A stretch of 64,000 bases of DNA from Roseibium sp. (GTDB lineage: Bacteria; Pseudomonadota; Alphaproteobacteria; Rhizobiales; Stappiaceae). The DNA is taken from assembly GCA_017643925.1 (NCBI GenBank), contig JAEPML010000008.1, forward strand, positions 165,855 to 229,854. Direction: 5' to 3'. This document shows positions 45,779-59,975 of the stretch, in pieces. The notes under the pieces are model-generated. The model was given only the letters and a program-made list of their open reading frames with translations, was not told the origin of the DNA and did no database searches. A program made the translations under genes and the position numbers. The stretch's first letter is position 1, and every line of letters begins with the position of its first letter.

Positions 45779-45829
45779 CAGATAAATTCACTAGCTTCGT
45801 TTGAAGTCAGTCCGGAAAGTTGGTTTTTT

Positions 45830-46498
45830 ATGTCAGATATGCCTCCCCTCACCGTCGATGTCGTCTCCGACGTCATGTGCCCCTGGTGCTTTATTGGAAA
45901 AAGGAGGCTGGAGGCCGCCTTGCGATCCGTCCCTCAACTGGACTTTCATGTTCGCTGGCATCCGTTTCAGCTTGACGCAACCTTGCCAAAAACCGGCAAG
46001 GACCGGCAACAATATCTCAGCGACAAGTTCGGCGGGCTTGAGCGCGCCGCTGCCATCTACAGCAACATCAAGGCGGCCGGCCTTGAAGAAGGTATTGATT
46101 TTGCGTTCGATGACATCAAACTGTCGCCCAACACTCTGGATTGTCACCGATTGATCCTCTGGTCCCGTGCGGACAAGCTTCAGGACGAGGTGGTGGAACG
46201 GTTGTTCAAGGCCTATTTCCTCGACGGGGAAGATCTGACAAAAGCCGAAACGCTTGTCCGCATTTCCGATGAAGCAGGCATGGAATCGGACCTCGTTGAA
46301 CACTTGCTCGGTACGGAAACCGATCTCGACAAGGTGGAGGCAGGCATTCAAAAAGCGCAGGAATCCGGCGTGACCGGTGTGCCCTGTTTCATTATCGACG
46401 GCAGGTTTGTTCTCGCAGGTGCCGAGAAGCCGGAAACCATCGCCGCCGCCTTAATGCATGCGGACGAAACGCGCACCAACGAGGATGCCAGTGCATAG
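45830..46498 (+). CDS. DsbA family oxidoreductase (FrnE-like)
   Basis: 222 residues, thioredoxin fold with helical insertion, CPWC active site (VVSDVMCPWCFIGKRRLE, residues about 10-28) and the cis-proline loop SGVTGVPCFIIDGRF. There is no signal peptide, so it is a cytoplasmic FrnE-type thiol oxidoreductase; the extra cysteine beside the cis-proline is common in this group. The start at 45830 (MSDMPPLTVDVVSD) is chosen by homology. Confidence 0.9.
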   Translation: MSDMPPLTVDVVSDVMCPWCFIGKRRLEAALRSVPQLDFHVRWHPFQLDATLPKTGKDRQQYLSDKFGGLERAAAIYSNIKAAGLEEGIDFAFDDIKLSPNTLDCHRLILWSRADKLQDEVVERLFKAYFLDGEDLTKAETLVRISDEAGMESDLVEHLLGTETDLDKVEAGIQKAQESGVTGVPCFIIDGRFVLAGAEKPETIAAALMHADETRTNEDASA

Positions 46499-46527
46499 CG
46501 TGCCCTATCGAGCAGTCCAGAAACGCA

Positions 46528-46554
46528 AAAAGCCCCGCAAACAGCGGGGCTTTT
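46528..46554. terminator. Bidirectional terminator between DsbA-like gene and eno
   Basis: An 11-base perfect stem (AAAAGCCCCGC, AAACA, GCGGGGCTTTT) with T-runs on both strands, between convergent genes. Confidence 0.92.
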
Positions 46555-46582
46555 CGTTTTCACGTTCGGATTGAGTATCCGA

Positions 46583-47959
<1,377 letters not shown>

Positions 47960-47964
47960 TCACG

Positions 47965-47992
47965 AAAAAGCCGCACAGGAGGAGTGCGGCTT
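47965..47992 (-). terminator. Terminator after kdsA
   Basis: On the minus strand, AAGCCGCAC and GTGCGGCTT (9-base stem; 47968-47976 with 47984-47992) enclose a 7-base loop and run into TTTC. It lies 7 bases after the kdsA stop codon. Confidence 0.8.
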
Positions 47993-47998
47993 GAATTC

Positions 47999-48844
47999 TT
48001 ACGCTTTCGATGCAGACGGCTTGACCACATCATCGAGTGCCTTGAGTTGAACGAGCAGTGCCTCAAGGTCTTCAAACCGCACCATGTTCGGACCATCTGA
48101 CGGTGCGCTGTCCGGATCGGGGTGTGTCTCGATGAACAATCCGGCCACCCCGACAGCTACTGCTGCGCGTGACAAAACAGGCACCATCGTGCGATCGCCA
48201 CCTGTGGACGCTCCCTTGCCACCGGGTTGTTGCACAGAGTGGGTTGCATCAAAGATGACCGGCGCTCCTGTTTCCGCCATGATCGGCAGTGAACGCATGT
48301 CGCTGACGAGCGTGTTGTAGCCGAAACTTGCGCCGCGTTCCGTCAGCATCACGTTCGGATTGCCGCTGTCGGTCACTTTACGCAGAACATTCTTCATGTC
48401 CCAGGGCGCAAGGAACTGTCCCTTCTTGACATTGACCACCTTGCCCGTCTTCGCTGCAGCAACCAGGAGATCCGTTTGTCGGCACAGAAATGCGGGAATC
48501 TGCAGAATATCGACGACCTCTCCGACCGGGGCGCACTGTTCGGCGGAGTGAACGTCCGTCAGCACCGGCATGCCGAGTGTTTCCTTGATCTCGGCAAAGA
48601 TCGGCAGCGCCTCGGCCATGCCAATACCCCGCCCGCCAGCCAGAGATGTTCTGTTCGCCTTGTCGTAAGACGTCTTGAAAACGGTCTCGATGCCGAGCCT
48701 GTCGGTGACTTCCTTGATGAAGGCTGCACATTCGAGCGCATGTTCACGGCTTTCGAGTGCACATGGTCCCGCGATCAGGCTAAAGGAAGTTTCGTTGCTG
48801 AACGTTACATTGCCAACTGAAACTTCTCGATTTACTTCGGTCAT
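47999..48844 (-). CDS. kdsA: 3-deoxy-8-phosphooctulonate synthase (KDO-8-phosphate synthase)
   Basis: 281 residues. Condenses arabinose 5-phosphate with phosphoenolpyruvate for the Kdo of lipopolysaccharide. [50 protein letters not shown] and [13 protein letters not shown] are diagnostic. The next downstream gene, enolase, supplies phosphoenolpyruvate. Confidence 0.97.
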   Translation of the reverse strand: MTEVNREVSVGNVTFSNETSFSLIAGPCALESREHALECAAFIKEVTDRLGIETVFKTSYDKANRTSLAGGRGIGMAEALPIFAEIKETLGMPVLTDVHSAEQCAPVGEVVDILQIPAFLCRQTDLLVAAAKTGKVVNVKKGQFLAPWDMKNVLRKVTDSGNPNVMLTERGASFGYNTLVSDMRSLPIMAETGAPVIFDATHSVQQPGGKGASTGGDRTMVPVLSRAAVAVGVAGLFIETHPDPDSAPSDGPNMVRFEDLEALLVQLKALDDVVKPSASKA

Positions 48845-49238
48845 TTTTCACCGTCTGAAAGTAAAAACTGGACAGTTCAAAGCCCGGTCGGGTCGGCCCG
48901 GGTGGCTTCTCACCTCGAATTTGCGTGTTGCATAGCCTTCTTTTTGCGAAGCCGCAATATCAGGCAGGAAATAGGTCCGCAAAGGTTGAAACGATTTAAT
49001 TTCGCAAAGCGGAAACCAGTTGGGGGATTAATCTCGATTTGAATGCGTGTTTGAATTTTTTGCACTGCCACAGCGCGAAACGAAGAGAATTGATCAAACT
49101 GTCACAGTGTTCTGAAAAAGCATTCGCCGTTCGAAAGCCTCAGCCGCTGCTTTTTAAACGTGAGTTATGCGACTCAATTGGCTAAACAGTGTGCTGATTG
49201 TGAATCATTTTGCTGACAAAGATTGCTGGAAGGCCGGA
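48845..49238. other. Divergent intergenic region between kdsA and galU
   Basis: 394 bases without a convincing gene, visibly richer in A and T than its flanks, particularly 48990-49070. It must hold the promoters for kdsA (minus) and galU (plus). I see no clear operator, repeat or riboswitch. The plus-strand frame from 49167 joins galU but lacks coding character. Confidence 0.6.
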
Positions 49239-50123
49239 ATGACGAAGCCCATTAGAAAAGCCGTGTTGCCTGTTGCAGGTCTCGGAACCCGTTTTTTGCC
49301 TGCGACCAAGGCGGTTCCAAAAGAGATGCTGACAATTGTTGAGCGGCCGATCATCCAATATGTGGTCGACGAGGCACGTGCTGCGGGAATTGAACACATT
49401 GTTTTTGTCACCGGTCGAAACAAGCATGTCATCGAAGATCATTTCGACATGGCTTACGAGCTCGAAGACACGCTGAAGGCCCGAAACAAGGCGGAAGCCC
49501 TGAAGCTGCTTGAGGAACATCGGCCACAACCCGGCTCCACAAGCTTCACGCGGCAACAAGCCCCGCTCGGGTTGGGGCACGCCATTTGGTGCGCACGCGA
49601 CATTATTGGCGATGAACCCTTCGCGATCCTTTTGCCGGACGTGATCATCAAGTCAAAAGTCAGCTGCCTCAAGCAGATGGTGGATCTGTATCAACAGACC
49701 GGTGGCAACATCATCGCGGTGGAGGAAGTTCCGGAGGACCAGACGCAGAATTACGGCATTGTCGAATTGTCGGAGAAGATCAATGACAATGCCAGCCGCA
49801 TCTCGAACATGGTCGAAAAACCAGCGCCCGGGACCGCTCCTTCAAATCTGATGATTACGGGACGGTATCTCCTGCAGCCGGAGATTTTCGACCTTCTGTC
49901 GAACCAGGATACCGGCGCGGGTGGAGAGATCCAGCTGACCGACAGCATGTTGAAACTGATGCGCGACCAGCATTTTGCATCGATCAAGTTCGAGGGCAGA
50001 AGCTATGACTGCGGCAGCAAACCAGGTTTCCTGAGCGCAAATATCGCTTTCGGCATGGATGATCCGAACCTGGCGGAAGAGCTGATTCCGTTCATGCGTG
50101 CAGCCATCGAAGGATCCTTGTGA
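49239..50123 (+). CDS. galU: UTP-glucose-1-phosphate uridylyltransferase
   Basis: 294 residues, the family length. Makes UDP-glucose from UTP and glucose 1-phosphate for surface polysaccharides. KAVLPVAGLGTRFLPATKAVPKEML is the nucleotidyltransferase signature, followed by QYVVDEARAAGIE, LGLGHAIWCA, AILLPDVI and YDCGSKPGFL. The ATG at 49239 follows GGAAGGCCGGA; the ATG-like start at 49167 would add 24 residues not typical of the family. Confidence 0.96.
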   Translation: MTKPIRKAVLPVAGLGTRFLPATKAVPKEMLTIVERPIIQYVVDEARAAGIEHIVFVTGRNKHVIEDHFDMAYELEDTLKARNKAEALKLLEEHRPQPGSTSFTRQQAPLGLGHAIWCARDIIGDEPFAILLPDVIIKSKVSCLKQMVDLYQQTGGNIIAVEEVPEDQTQNYGIVELSEKINDNASRISNMVEKPAPGTAPSNLMITGRYLLQPEIFDLLSNQDTGAGGEIQLTDSMLKLMRDQHFASIKFEGRSYDCGSKPGFLSANIAFGMDDPNLAEELIPFMRAAIEGSL

Positions 50124-50233
50124 TCCAGGCAGATCTTCTCGACATCAATTGTGACGAGACACAGGTAGTGACGATCGGTGGCGCCGGATTGTTTTCCGGC
50201 GTTCCGCTTTTGCAGTTCCGGGAACCTTCATGA
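50120..50233 (+). other. Possible 37-codon coupled reading frame between galU and dehydrogenase
   Basis: A frame beginning with GTG, which overlaps the galU stop (GTGA), runs without a stop for 37 codons and ends exactly over the ATG of the dehydrogenase (ATGA). The predicted peptide begins MIQADLLDINCDE. No homology is recognised and an open frame of this length can arise by chance; the double overlap is what makes it worth listing. It contains a hairpin (CGCCGGA / TCCGGCG, 50182-50201). Confidence 0.25.
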
Positions 50234-51534
50234 CCGCTCCATCGGTACTTTCAAAAAAAATTGCTGTTATCGGACTGGGCTACGTCGGTTTGCCCGTGGC
50301 AGTCGCCTTCGCGGCCAAGGGGTATGATGTCCTTGGTTTCGACATCAATCACGCCCGGCTGCGGGAACTGGCGGATGGATGTGACAACACCGCGTCGGTC
50401 GAGGCCGAGGACCTGAAAATGCCAACGCTCTCGCTCTCGAGCGAGGAAACCGATCTTCGGGATCGTGACATTCTCATCGTGGCCGTTCCAACACCTGTCG
50501 ATCAGACGAAGAAACCGGACCTCACTCCGTTCAGGGAGGCCGCCAAGACAGCCGGTCGAAACCTGAAAAAGGGCGCTGTGGTCGTTTTTGAATCGACTGT
50601 TTATCCCGGTGCGACCGAAGAAGTCGCCGTTCCCCTGCTCGAAGAAACCTCCGGACTGCGGTTTGGCCAGGACTTTCAGGTTGGATATTCGCCTGAACGC
50701 ATCAATCCGGGCGACAAGGTTCGCGGGTTCGCTGACATCACCAAGATCGTCTCCGCCTCAAGCGATGAAGCTACCAGTCTCCTCGCCGAATTGTACGGCT
50801 CGGTTGTTTCAGCTGGCATCCATGTCGCTCAATCCATCAAGGTGGCCGAAGCAGCGAAAGTCATCGAGAACACGCAGCGGGATCTGAACATCGCCTTGAT
50901 GAACGAGCTCGCGGTGCTGTTTCACCAATTGGGCATTGATACGCGTGATGTTCTTGCAGGTTCGTCCACCAAGTGGAATTTCCTGCCCTTCCAACCAGGT
51001 CTGGTCGGCGGCCACTGCATTGGTGTTGATCCCTATTACCTGACGCACAAGGCACTCGAAATCGGAATGACGCCCCAGGTCATACTTGCAGGACGTGGAA
51101 CCAACGAAGCCATGCCGTCCTTCGTCGCCGGGAAAATCATTCAGGAGGGCGTGAAATGTGGTCTCCCCACGCCTCCACGGATCGCGGTGCTGGGGCTCAC
51201 CTACAAGGCTGACGTGCCTGACACGCGAAATTCAAAGGTTGTCGACCTCATACAAGAACTGCGGAAATTCGGAGCGGATGTCGTGGCTCACGATCCGTTG
51301 GCCGATCCGGGTGAAGTTGAGGAAGAATACAGAATCACTCTTTCGTCTTTTGAAGATGTCCAGGGGGCTGACGCCGTGGTTCTGGCCGTTCCGCATTCGC
51401 ACTATTTACAAGGCTCTTCACCCTGGGAGACCGTTTGCGGAGTGCTCAAAAATCGTTCAGGACTTGTTGCTGACATTCCTGCGATTTTGGACCGTGACAA
51501 TATTCCCGGTGGTGTACGTCTTTGGCGCCTCTGA
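50230..51534 (+). CDS. Nucleotide-sugar dehydrogenase (TviB/WbpO-like)
   Basis: 434 residues. Rossmann motif VIGLGYVGLPVAVAFA, ESTVYPGATEEV, GYSPERINPGD, VIENTQRDLNIALMNELA and catalytic Cys263 in GGHCIGVDPYYL follow the UDP-N-acetylgalactosamine/UDP-N-acetylglucosamine 6-dehydrogenase subgroup (TviB, WbpA/WbpO) rather than Ugd or AlgD. It should make a uronic-acid amino sugar nucleotide for capsule or O-antigen. It follows galU by 106 bases. Exact substrate cannot be fixed from sequence. Confidence 0.88.
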   Translation: MTAPSVLSKKIAVIGLGYVGLPVAVAFAAKGYDVLGFDINHARLRELADGCDNTASVEAEDLKMPTLSLSSEETDLRDRDILIVAVPTPVDQTKKPDLTPFREAAKTAGRNLKKGAVVVFESTVYPGATEEVAVPLLEETSGLRFGQDFQVGYSPERINPGDKVRGFADITKIVSASSDEATSLLAELYGSVVSAGIHVAQSIKVAEAAKVIENTQRDLNIALMNELAVLFHQLGIDTRDVLAGSSTKWNFLPFQPGLVGGHCIGVDPYYLTHKALEIGMTPQVILAGRGTNEAMPSFVAGKIIQEGVKCGLPTPPRIAVLGLTYKADVPDTRNSKVVDLIQELRKFGADVVAHDPLADPGEVEEEYRITLSSFEDVQGADAVVLAVPHSHYLQGSSPWETVCGVLKNRSGLVADIPAILDRDNIPGGVRLWRL

Positions 51535-51718
51535 TTTTACTGATGTTTTTCTCAATCCAAGGCACCCAGACTTCAAGGTTCTTATGGAACTATAAAAATC
51601 TTCAATGATTCAAGTTTTCGTTACTGACAGATGACGCAGGGGATTACTCTAATTTTAGTGATCTGAAAGGGTTTTTGGTCGGTATAATGATCATGTTTCT
51701 TGAAAGGGGACGTTGATC

Positions 51719-52153
51719 ATGGGAAAAACCAAGTTTTTGAAGATCGCCGCGACTGCTCTCGTCGGGACACTTCTCATGTCCGGAGCCGCGCAATCGGAAG
51801 CTACGCTGGACGCCGGTGCTTTCCAGAAAATCATCAAGAACCAGATGAGCGCCTTTGCGAGCAACAACGCCCGCGCCGCGTTTTCCTACGCAACGTCGAC
51901 CCTTCAGCAACGCTTCAAAACGCCTGAGTTCTTCATGGAAATGGTTCGGCAGGGCTACCAGCCGGTCTACCAACCTCGCAGTGTGACCTTCGGCCAATCC
52001 AAGATGACCAAGATTGGGCCGACGCAGGAGGTCTTCGTGACTGGCCCCAAGGGCAAGGACTGGTTGGCTCTTTACACCTTTGAACAGGAAGAAGACGGCT
52101 CCTGGCGGATTTCGGGTTGCTTCCTGAAAAAGGCCGACAATTTCTCGGCCTGA
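51719..52153 (+). CDS. DUF4864 domain secreted protein
   Basis: 144 residues with a signal peptide (cleavage near GAAQSEA). The mature part (FQKIIKNQMSAFASNNARAAFSYATSTLQQRF, YQPVYQPRSVTFG, EEDGSWRISGCFL) matches the DUF4864 family, an NTF2-like fold of unknown role, widespread in alphaproteobacteria. The ATG at 51719 follows GAAAGGGGA. It converges with tgt. Confidence 0.82.
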   Translation: MGKTKFLKIAATALVGTLLMSGAAQSEATLDAGAFQKIIKNQMSAFASNNARAAFSYATSTLQQRFKTPEFFMEMVRQGYQPVYQPRSVTFGQSKMTKIGPTQEVFVTGPKGKDWLALYTFEQEEDGSWRISGCFLKKADNFSA

Positions 52154-52181
52154 TCAAGACGCCACATCACTCACGACACTC

Positions 52182-53333
52182 TCAGAGGGCGGGAATATCG
52201 CCCTTTGCCCAGTTTTCCTTGGTTTGAGCGTAGAAGGCCTCGAAGCGGCTTTCTTCAATGGCATCCCGCATGCCCTGCATGAGTTTCTGATAATAGGCGA
52301 TGTTGTTCCAGGTGAGCAGCATGCCCGCCAGTCCCTCGCCCGCCCTCACAAGATGATGCAGATACGCCCTGCTGTAGACACTGGTCGCCTGACAGTCGCT
52401 TTCTTCGTCCAGGGGTCGCGGATCATCCTGATGTCGCGCATTCTTCAGATTGACCTTTCCAAAGCGCGTGTAGGCCAGACCGTGACGGCCGGCACGAGTC
52501 GGCATGACACAATCGAACTGGTCGATCCCGCGCTTGACGCTTTCCAACAGATCGTCGGGCGTTCCGACACCCATCAGATAACGTGGCTTGTCGACCGGCA
52601 TTACCGGCGTCGTGATGTCCAGCATGCGCAGCATCACTTCCTGGGGTTCTCCGACGGCCAACCCGCCAACGGAATAGCCCTCAAATGGCATCTTGCCGAG
52701 TTCCTCGGCTGAGCGGATCCGCAGATCGGGCTGATCGCCCCCCTGGACAATGCCGTAGAGCCCCTGCCCCTTTTGCGGCCCGTTCATGTCTTCAAATTGC
52801 GCTCTTGAGCGTTCTGCCCATCGAAGCGACAATTCCATTGCCCGTTGAACCTCTTCCTTGGGACTGGGCAACTTGATGCATTCATCAAGCTGCATCTGGA
52901 TATCCGACCCCAGCAATCCCTGGATTTCCACGGACCGTTCAGGCGTCAGGTGGTGTTTGCTGCCATCGATATGGCTCTGAAAGCGCACTCCGTCTTCATC
53001 CAGCTTGCGCAATTGAGCCAGTGACATGACCTGGAAGCCACCGCTGTCCGTCAGGATCGTATGCGGCCAGTTCATGAACTTGTGCAAACCACCGAGGCGG
53101 TCGACACGTTCTGCTGTCGGTCTGAGCATCAAGTGATAGGTGTTGCCAAGCACCACGTCTGCGCCGGTTTGGCGAACTTGGTCTGGATACATGGCCTTGA
53201 CGGTGGCCTGGGTCCCCACCGGCATGAACGCCGGAGTTCTGACAACACCATGAGGCGTGGTGATTTCACCGCGCCTTGCCATGCCATCTGTCTTGATCAG
53301 TTTGAACCCGAATTTTGTGCCGATTTCTGACAT
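52182..53333 (-). CDS. tgt: tRNA-guanine transglycosylase
   Basis: 383 residues. Exchanges guanine 34 for preQ1 in tRNAs with GUN anticodons. [12 protein letters not shown] holds the catalytic-site aspartate, with [40 protein letters not shown] and [12 protein letters not shown]. It begins 10 bases after queA, its pathway partner. Three C-terminal zinc cysteines do not stand out (only a histidine-rich, cysteine-poor segment [20 protein letters not shown]), but this segment follows the family. Confidence 0.97.
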   Translation of the reverse strand: MSEIGTKFGFKLIKTDGMARRGEITTPHGVVRTPAFMPVGTQATVKAMYPDQVRQTGADVVLGNTYHLMLRPTAERVDRLGGLHKFMNWPHTILTDSGGFQVMSLAQLRKLDEDGVRFQSHIDGSKHHLTPERSVEIQGLLGSDIQMQLDECIKLPSPKEEVQRAMELSLRWAERSRAQFEDMNGPQKGQGLYGIVQGGDQPDLRIRSAEELGKMPFEGYSVGGLAVGEPQEVMLRMLDITTPVMPVDKPRYLMGVGTPDDLLESVKRGIDQFDCVMPTRAGRHGLAYTRFGKVNLKNARHQDDPRPLDEESDCQATSVYSRAYLHHLVRAGEGLAGMLLTWNNIAYYQKLMQGMRDAIEESRFEAFYAQTKENWAKGDIPAL

Positions 53334-53343
53334 GGTCGTTTCC

Positions 53344-54417
53344 CTAGATGGCGCCTTCCTGCGGATACAGCAACGAAGAGTCGCCATAACTGTAAAAACG
53401 GTATTCCTCGCTTATCGCGTGCGCATACGCTGCTTTCATGTGGTCCAGCCCCGAGAAGGCAGACACCAGCATGAACAATGTCGACTTCGGCAGGTGGAAG
53501 TTGGTCATGAGCGCGTCGATCGCTCGGAACCGGTAGCCCGGCGTGATGAAGATCGATGTCTCGCCTGAGAATGCGGATATCTTTTCATTTTCCCGGGCGG
53601 AGCTTTCCAAAATTCTGAGAGACGTTGTCCCCACGGACACAACCTTGTTGCCGCGCGCTTTAACAGCCAACAACGCCTCGGCGGTTTCCTGCGAGACTTC
53701 CCCCCACTCTGCATGCATCTTGTGGTCGTCCGTATTGTCCGCCTTTACCGGCAGGAAGGTCCCCGCGCCGACATGCAAGGTGACCTTGTGCTGCTCGACG
53801 CCGCGCTCCTTAAGCGCGGAAAGCAGTTCAGGAGTAAAGTGCAAACCTGCCGTCGGCGCTGCCACGGCCCCTTCCTTTTCGGCATAGACGGTCTGGTAGT
53901 CCTGACGGTCCTGCTCGTCTTCTCCCCGCTTGTGAGCGATGTAAGGTGGCAACGGGATATGGCCGACCGCTGCAATTGCCGCGTCCAACTCCGGTCCCGA
54001 CCTGTCGAATGCCAACAAGACTTCGCCGCCATCCGCCTTTTCAAGGACTTCTGCAGTCAGCCGCGTTCCAAATCCCTCGAACAGGACGTCGTCGCCGACC
54101 TGCAGTTTTTTGGCCGGACGAACAAAAGCCTTCCAGCGGTCCTGGCCAACACGCATGTGCAGCGTAGCGCCGATACCGGCCGATATTTCACCTCTCAATC
54201 GGGTGCCTTCAAGCTGCGCCGGAATGACCTTGGTGTCATTGAACACGAGTGCATCTCCCGACTCCAGGATGGCCGGCAGATCCCTGACGCCCTTGTCCGA
54301 AAGCAGCTCTCGGCCGCCAGGCCGAACAAGCAGCATCCGCGCTGCGTCCCGTGGTCTGACCGGGCGCAGGGCGATACGTTCATTGGGAAGGTCAAAATCG
54401 AATTGGTCGACGCGCAT
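53344..54417 (-). CDS. queA: S-adenosylmethionine:tRNA ribosyltransferase-isomerase
   Basis: 357 residues. Transfers the ribosyl part of SAM to preQ1-tRNA to form epoxyqueuosine. [19 protein letters not shown] at the N-terminus, [28 protein letters not shown] and [13 protein letters not shown] near the end are diagnostic. The start at 54417 ([11 protein letters not shown]) follows AAGGTGG. Operon with tgt. Confidence 0.97.
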   Translation of the reverse strand: MRVDQFDFDLPNERIALRPVRPRDAARMLLVRPGGRELLSDKGVRDLPAILESGDALVFNDTKVIPAQLEGTRLRGEISAGIGATLHMRVGQDRWKAFVRPAKKLQVGDDVLFEGFGTRLTAEVLEKADGGEVLLAFDRSGPELDAAIAAVGHIPLPPYIAHKRGEDEQDRQDYQTVYAEKEGAVAAPTAGLHFTPELLSALKERGVEQHKVTLHVGAGTFLPVKADNTDDHKMHAEWGEVSQETAEALLAVKARGNKVVSVGTTSLRILESSARENEKISAFSGETSIFITPGYRFRAIDALMTNFHLPKSTLFMLVSAFSGLDHMKAAYAHAISEEYRFYSYGDSSLLYPQEGAI

Positions 54418-54619
54418 GGCGTTGTTCTGCCACCTTGCTGTGGGAATGAGCCGGAACGCCAGGACGCTGCAAAACCGATGTCTGCGGCGAGGCACTTACA
54501 GACAGCGGCTGATATAGGGCGGACATTGGCAGGTCAACACCTTCTGATATCTTCGCTGAACATGGCAGGTGACCAATTGCAGGCGGCCTGTACCGGGCTG
54601 AGTTCATCCCTTCAGACTC

Positions 54620-54651
54620 AAAAAAACGGCGCGGGAGTTTACCCGCGCCGT
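54620..54651 (-). terminator. Terminator after cytoplasmic cyclophilin gene
   Basis: Perfect 10-base stem (ACGGCGCGGG / CCCGCGCCGT; 54626-54635 with 54642-54651), 6-base loop, then T6 on the minus strand. It separates the cyclophilin pair from queA-tgt. Confidence 0.9.
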
Positions 54652-54673
54652 GATTAGCTCAAGTCTGTCGATG

Positions 54674-55147
54674 TCAGGCGGCGTCTGCAGCAACCTTGAT
54701 CGAAACAATATTGTCCGGATCCACGACAGGTTCGCCGCGCTTGATCTTGTCGACATTGTCCATGCCGTCGATCACCTGTCCCCAGACCGTGTACTGGCCG
54801 TCAAGCCAGGGTGCATCCGTGAAACAGATGAAAAACTGGCTGTCGCCGGAGTTCGGGTCCATGGCGCGCGCCATGGAACAGGTTCCGCGTACGTGTTTCT
54901 CGTTGCTGAACTCGGCCTTGAGTTTCTGGCCGGAACCGCCAGTGCCGGTGCCTTGAGGGCAACCCGTTTGCGCCATGAATCCGTCAATCACACGGTGGAA
55001 GACGATGCCGTCATAAAAGCCCTCACGCACCAGTTCCTTGATGCGCGCCACGTGGCCCGGAGCAAGGTCCGGTTTCATTTCAATGACGATGGATCCCTGG
55101 CTGGTCTCCACGAGCAATGTGTTTTCGGCGTCCTTGATATCAGCCAT
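54674..55147 (-). CDS. ppiB: Peptidyl-prolyl cis-trans isomerase, cytoplasmic cyclophilin
   Basis: 157 residues without signal peptide. Active-site residues of cyclophilin lie in GIVFHRVIDGFMAQTG and the GTCSMARAMDPNSGDSQFFI block. Folding catalyst. AGGAGAAAAGT precedes the ATG. It follows the exported paralogue by 38 bases; the two differ mainly by the export signal and probably arose by duplication. Confidence 0.93.
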   Translation of the reverse strand: MADIKDAENTLLVETSQGSIVIEMKPDLAPGHVARIKELVREGFYDGIVFHRVIDGFMAQTGCPQGTGTGGSGQKLKAEFSNEKHVRGTCSMARAMDPNSGDSQFFICFTDAPWLDGQYTVWGQVIDGMDNVDKIKRGEPVVDPDNIVSIKVAADAA

Positions 55148-55185
55148 ACTTTTCTCCTGGGTAGATTGGATTGCTGTTGCCGTGC

Positions 55186-55725
55186 TTATTGAGCGTCTGC
55201 GGCCACATGCATCTTGATGATCTTGTCGGGGTTTGCCGGCGGCTCGCCGCGGGTGATGTTGTCTACGAATTCCATTCCGTCAACGACTTCACCCCAAACG
55301 GTGTATTTTCCATTCAGGAAGCTGCCGTCACCGAACATGATGAAAAACTGGGAATTGGCGCTGTTGGGATCATTCGTCCGCGCCATTCCGATCGTGCCGC
55401 GCTTGTAGGGCTCGCTGGAAAACTCGGCCTTGAGGTCTGGTTCGTTGGACCCGCCACGGCCTGTGCCGGTCGGATCGCCGGTCTGTGCCATGAAACCGTC
55501 AATGACGCGGTGAAAGACGATGCCGTCATAGAACCCTGCGCGTGCAAGCTTCTTGATCCGTTCAACATGTGCGGGTGCCAGATCCGGACGGAGCTGGATG
55601 ACAACACGTCCATCCTTGAGATCCAGATAGAGCGTGTTCTCAGGATCGCTGCCCTGGGCGCTGCCAGTCGCGGGCATGAGGAACAGCGCGGCGACAAAGG
55701 CCAGACTTGCAAAGAAACGTGACAC
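55186..55725 (-). CDS. ppiA: Peptidyl-prolyl cis-trans isomerase, exported cyclophilin
   Basis: 179 residues with a signal peptide (SLAFVAALFLMPATGSAQG) placing it in the periplasm. Cyclophilin core with GIVFHRVIDGFMAQTGDPTG and GTIGMARTNDPNSANSQFFIMF. Starts with GTG at 55725 after TAGGAG. Adjacent to the cytoplasmic paralogue and 32 bases after coaD. Confidence 0.93.
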   Translation of the reverse strand: MSRFFASLAFVAALFLMPATGSAQGSDPENTLYLDLKDGRVVIQLRPDLAPAHVERIKKLARAGFYDGIVFHRVIDGFMAQTGDPTGTGRGGSNEPDLKAEFSSEPYKRGTIGMARTNDPNSANSQFFIMFGDGSFLNGKYTVWGEVVDGMEFVDNITRGEPPANPDKIIKMHVAADAQ

Positions 55726-55757
55726 TGGTGACTCCTAGGGTTCAGGTCAATGAATGG

Positions 55758-56264
55758 TCAACTATCGGAGTTGGTCCTCTGACGAAGCGGTTCTGCGACC
55801 GGTTCGGGGACAAAAGCAGAAATTTCTCCACCCATCTTGGCGATTTGTCTCACCAAGGTGGCGGTGATATGGCGCACGCTGGGGGACGCCGGTAGAAAAA
55901 CGGTCTTGATATCCGGCTCAAGGGTCCCGTTCATGCCAGCCATTTGCATTTCATAATCCAGGTCGGTGCCGTCCCGCAGACCTCGAACCAGGTATGCGGC
56001 TCCCTGATTGCGCGCGGTATCGACCACAAGATCGGAAAATGCAATCACCTCGATCCTGCTTGCTTCGTCTTCACTGAATTCAGCGCGCGCAGAAGCGTGG
56101 ATCAGGTCAACACGTTCCTCGAAAGAAAAGAGCGGTGCCTTGCCGGGATGGATGCCGATTGCCACGACGACCCTGTCGGCAAGCGCAAGAGACTGGCGCA
56201 GAATATCCATGTGGCCATTGGTAACGGGGTCGAACGAACCCGGATAAAGAGCGATGCGAGTCAT
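55758..56264 (-). CDS. coaD: Phosphopantetheine adenylyltransferase
   Basis: 168 residues. Penultimate step of coenzyme A synthesis. [18 protein letters not shown] (nucleotidyltransferase T/HxGH, here TNGH), [37 protein letters not shown] and the C-terminal [16 protein letters not shown] are typical. GGAAGAA precedes the ATG. Confidence 0.97.
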   Translation of the reverse strand: MTRIALYPGSFDPVTNGHMDILRQSLALADRVVVAIGIHPGKAPLFSFEERVDLIHASARAEFSEDEASRIEVIAFSDLVVDTARNQGAAYLVRGLRDGTDLDYEMQMAGMNGTLEPDIKTVFLPASPSVRHITATLVRQIAKMGGEISAFVPEPVAEPLRQRTNSDS

Positions 56265-56428
56265 GGTTCTTCCATACTCTGACCAAGGCGCTCCGACAAG
56301 GGAACCTGCCGTTCAACCTGACTTTTTCATTCCAACGGACATTTTGTGACAGCCATCACATTGTTCTTGCCAGCGTAGGGGCAATGTCAGGTCATCGAAA
56401 TTAATTGGCGTGAGCAGGAGCCAGGACA

Positions 56429-56845
56429 ATGAGGAGCATCGTTACTTCCCCCAAGACCGCAACCCAAACTGCGGCTCGGACCTTTTCCATTCAGGCCAAG
56501 GCAGTTGATCCTGCGGCCCATTTCAAAATGGCTGCAATCTTCGCACTGGCTTTGATGACGATCGTCGCGGCAGGCATGATGAGCATGCACCCGAGCAATG
56601 CCTCACAGGCCCAGGAACTGACCAACCTGGCCGCTCAGGGCATGACCGCCACCAAGACTGACCGCGTTGCACCGACAGCGATGACCGACAAATGCGAAAA
56701 CCAGGCCTGGGGCGCCTGGAGCGCTGACTGCGCAGCAGCCCTGACCGGTGCGTCGAAGGTTCGTAACGTCTCCTTCGTAACCGTCGAACAGGCTTCGCCT
56801 ACCGTCAACGAAACAATACTTGCACGTTACCCCACGACCAACTGA
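56429..56845 (+). CDS. Small secreted or membrane-anchored protein, unknown
   Basis: 138 residues with one hydrophobic segment (about 36-52, AAIFALALMTIVAAGMMSM). The C-terminal part has two cysteines (KCENQAWGAWSADC) that could form a disulfide in the periplasm. CAGGAGCCAGGACA precedes the ATG and a strong terminator follows, supporting a real gene. I recognise no family. It lies on the plus strand between coaD and gyrA, which flank it on the minus strand. Confidence 0.65.
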   Translation: MRSIVTSPKTATQTAARTFSIQAKAVDPAAHFKMAAIFALALMTIVAAGMMSMHPSNASQAQELTNLAAQGMTATKTDRVAPTAMTDKCENQAWGAWSADCAAALTGASKVRNVSFVTVEQASPTVNETILARYPTTN

Positions 56846-56877
56846 CTTAAAAAGACTACCTCCCCCCGCAAACGGCA

Positions 56878-56919
56878 AACAGCGGCTCAGGTTCCACCCT
56901 GGCCGCTGTTGTCGTTTTT
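56878..56919 (+). terminator. Terminator after small secreted protein gene
   Basis: AACAGCGGC pairs with GCCGCTGTT (9 bases), continued by CAGG/CCTG with one bulged T, 6-base loop, then GTCGTTTTT (T-run 56915-56919). It serves the plus-strand gene; the minus-strand side lacks a clean T-run. Confidence 0.8.
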
Positions 56920-56937
56920 GCTTGTCGGAGGATTGGA

Positions 56938-59760
<2,823 letters not shown>

Positions 59761-59975
59761 TCATTTGCTTGTTATTGCTATGGCTTTTATATCCGATTCA
59801 GGTCTGCGAACCAAATTCGCGACGGTTTTCCGCCAAAGTAAATACTCATTTTTTTCAATGCGTTACACCGAGTATTCACAGGCATGAAAAATGATTTGCC
59901 TGCAAAGGCTCGTCGGCGCCTTCAAACCCCTATAGTAAGGCCGGAAACAGGCTTGGAATTCAGGCTCGGGGGCGG

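Noticed and set aside
49178..49195. TTGGCTAA-N4-TGTGCT as a third sigma-54 site before galU
   Set aside because: GG-to-GC spacing is one base too long and the -24 half is poor.
59838..59876. AATACTC/GAGTATT inverted repeat before gyrA as a regulatory site
   Set aside because: The arms are only 7 bases with a loop of over 20 bases; this is within chance expectation.
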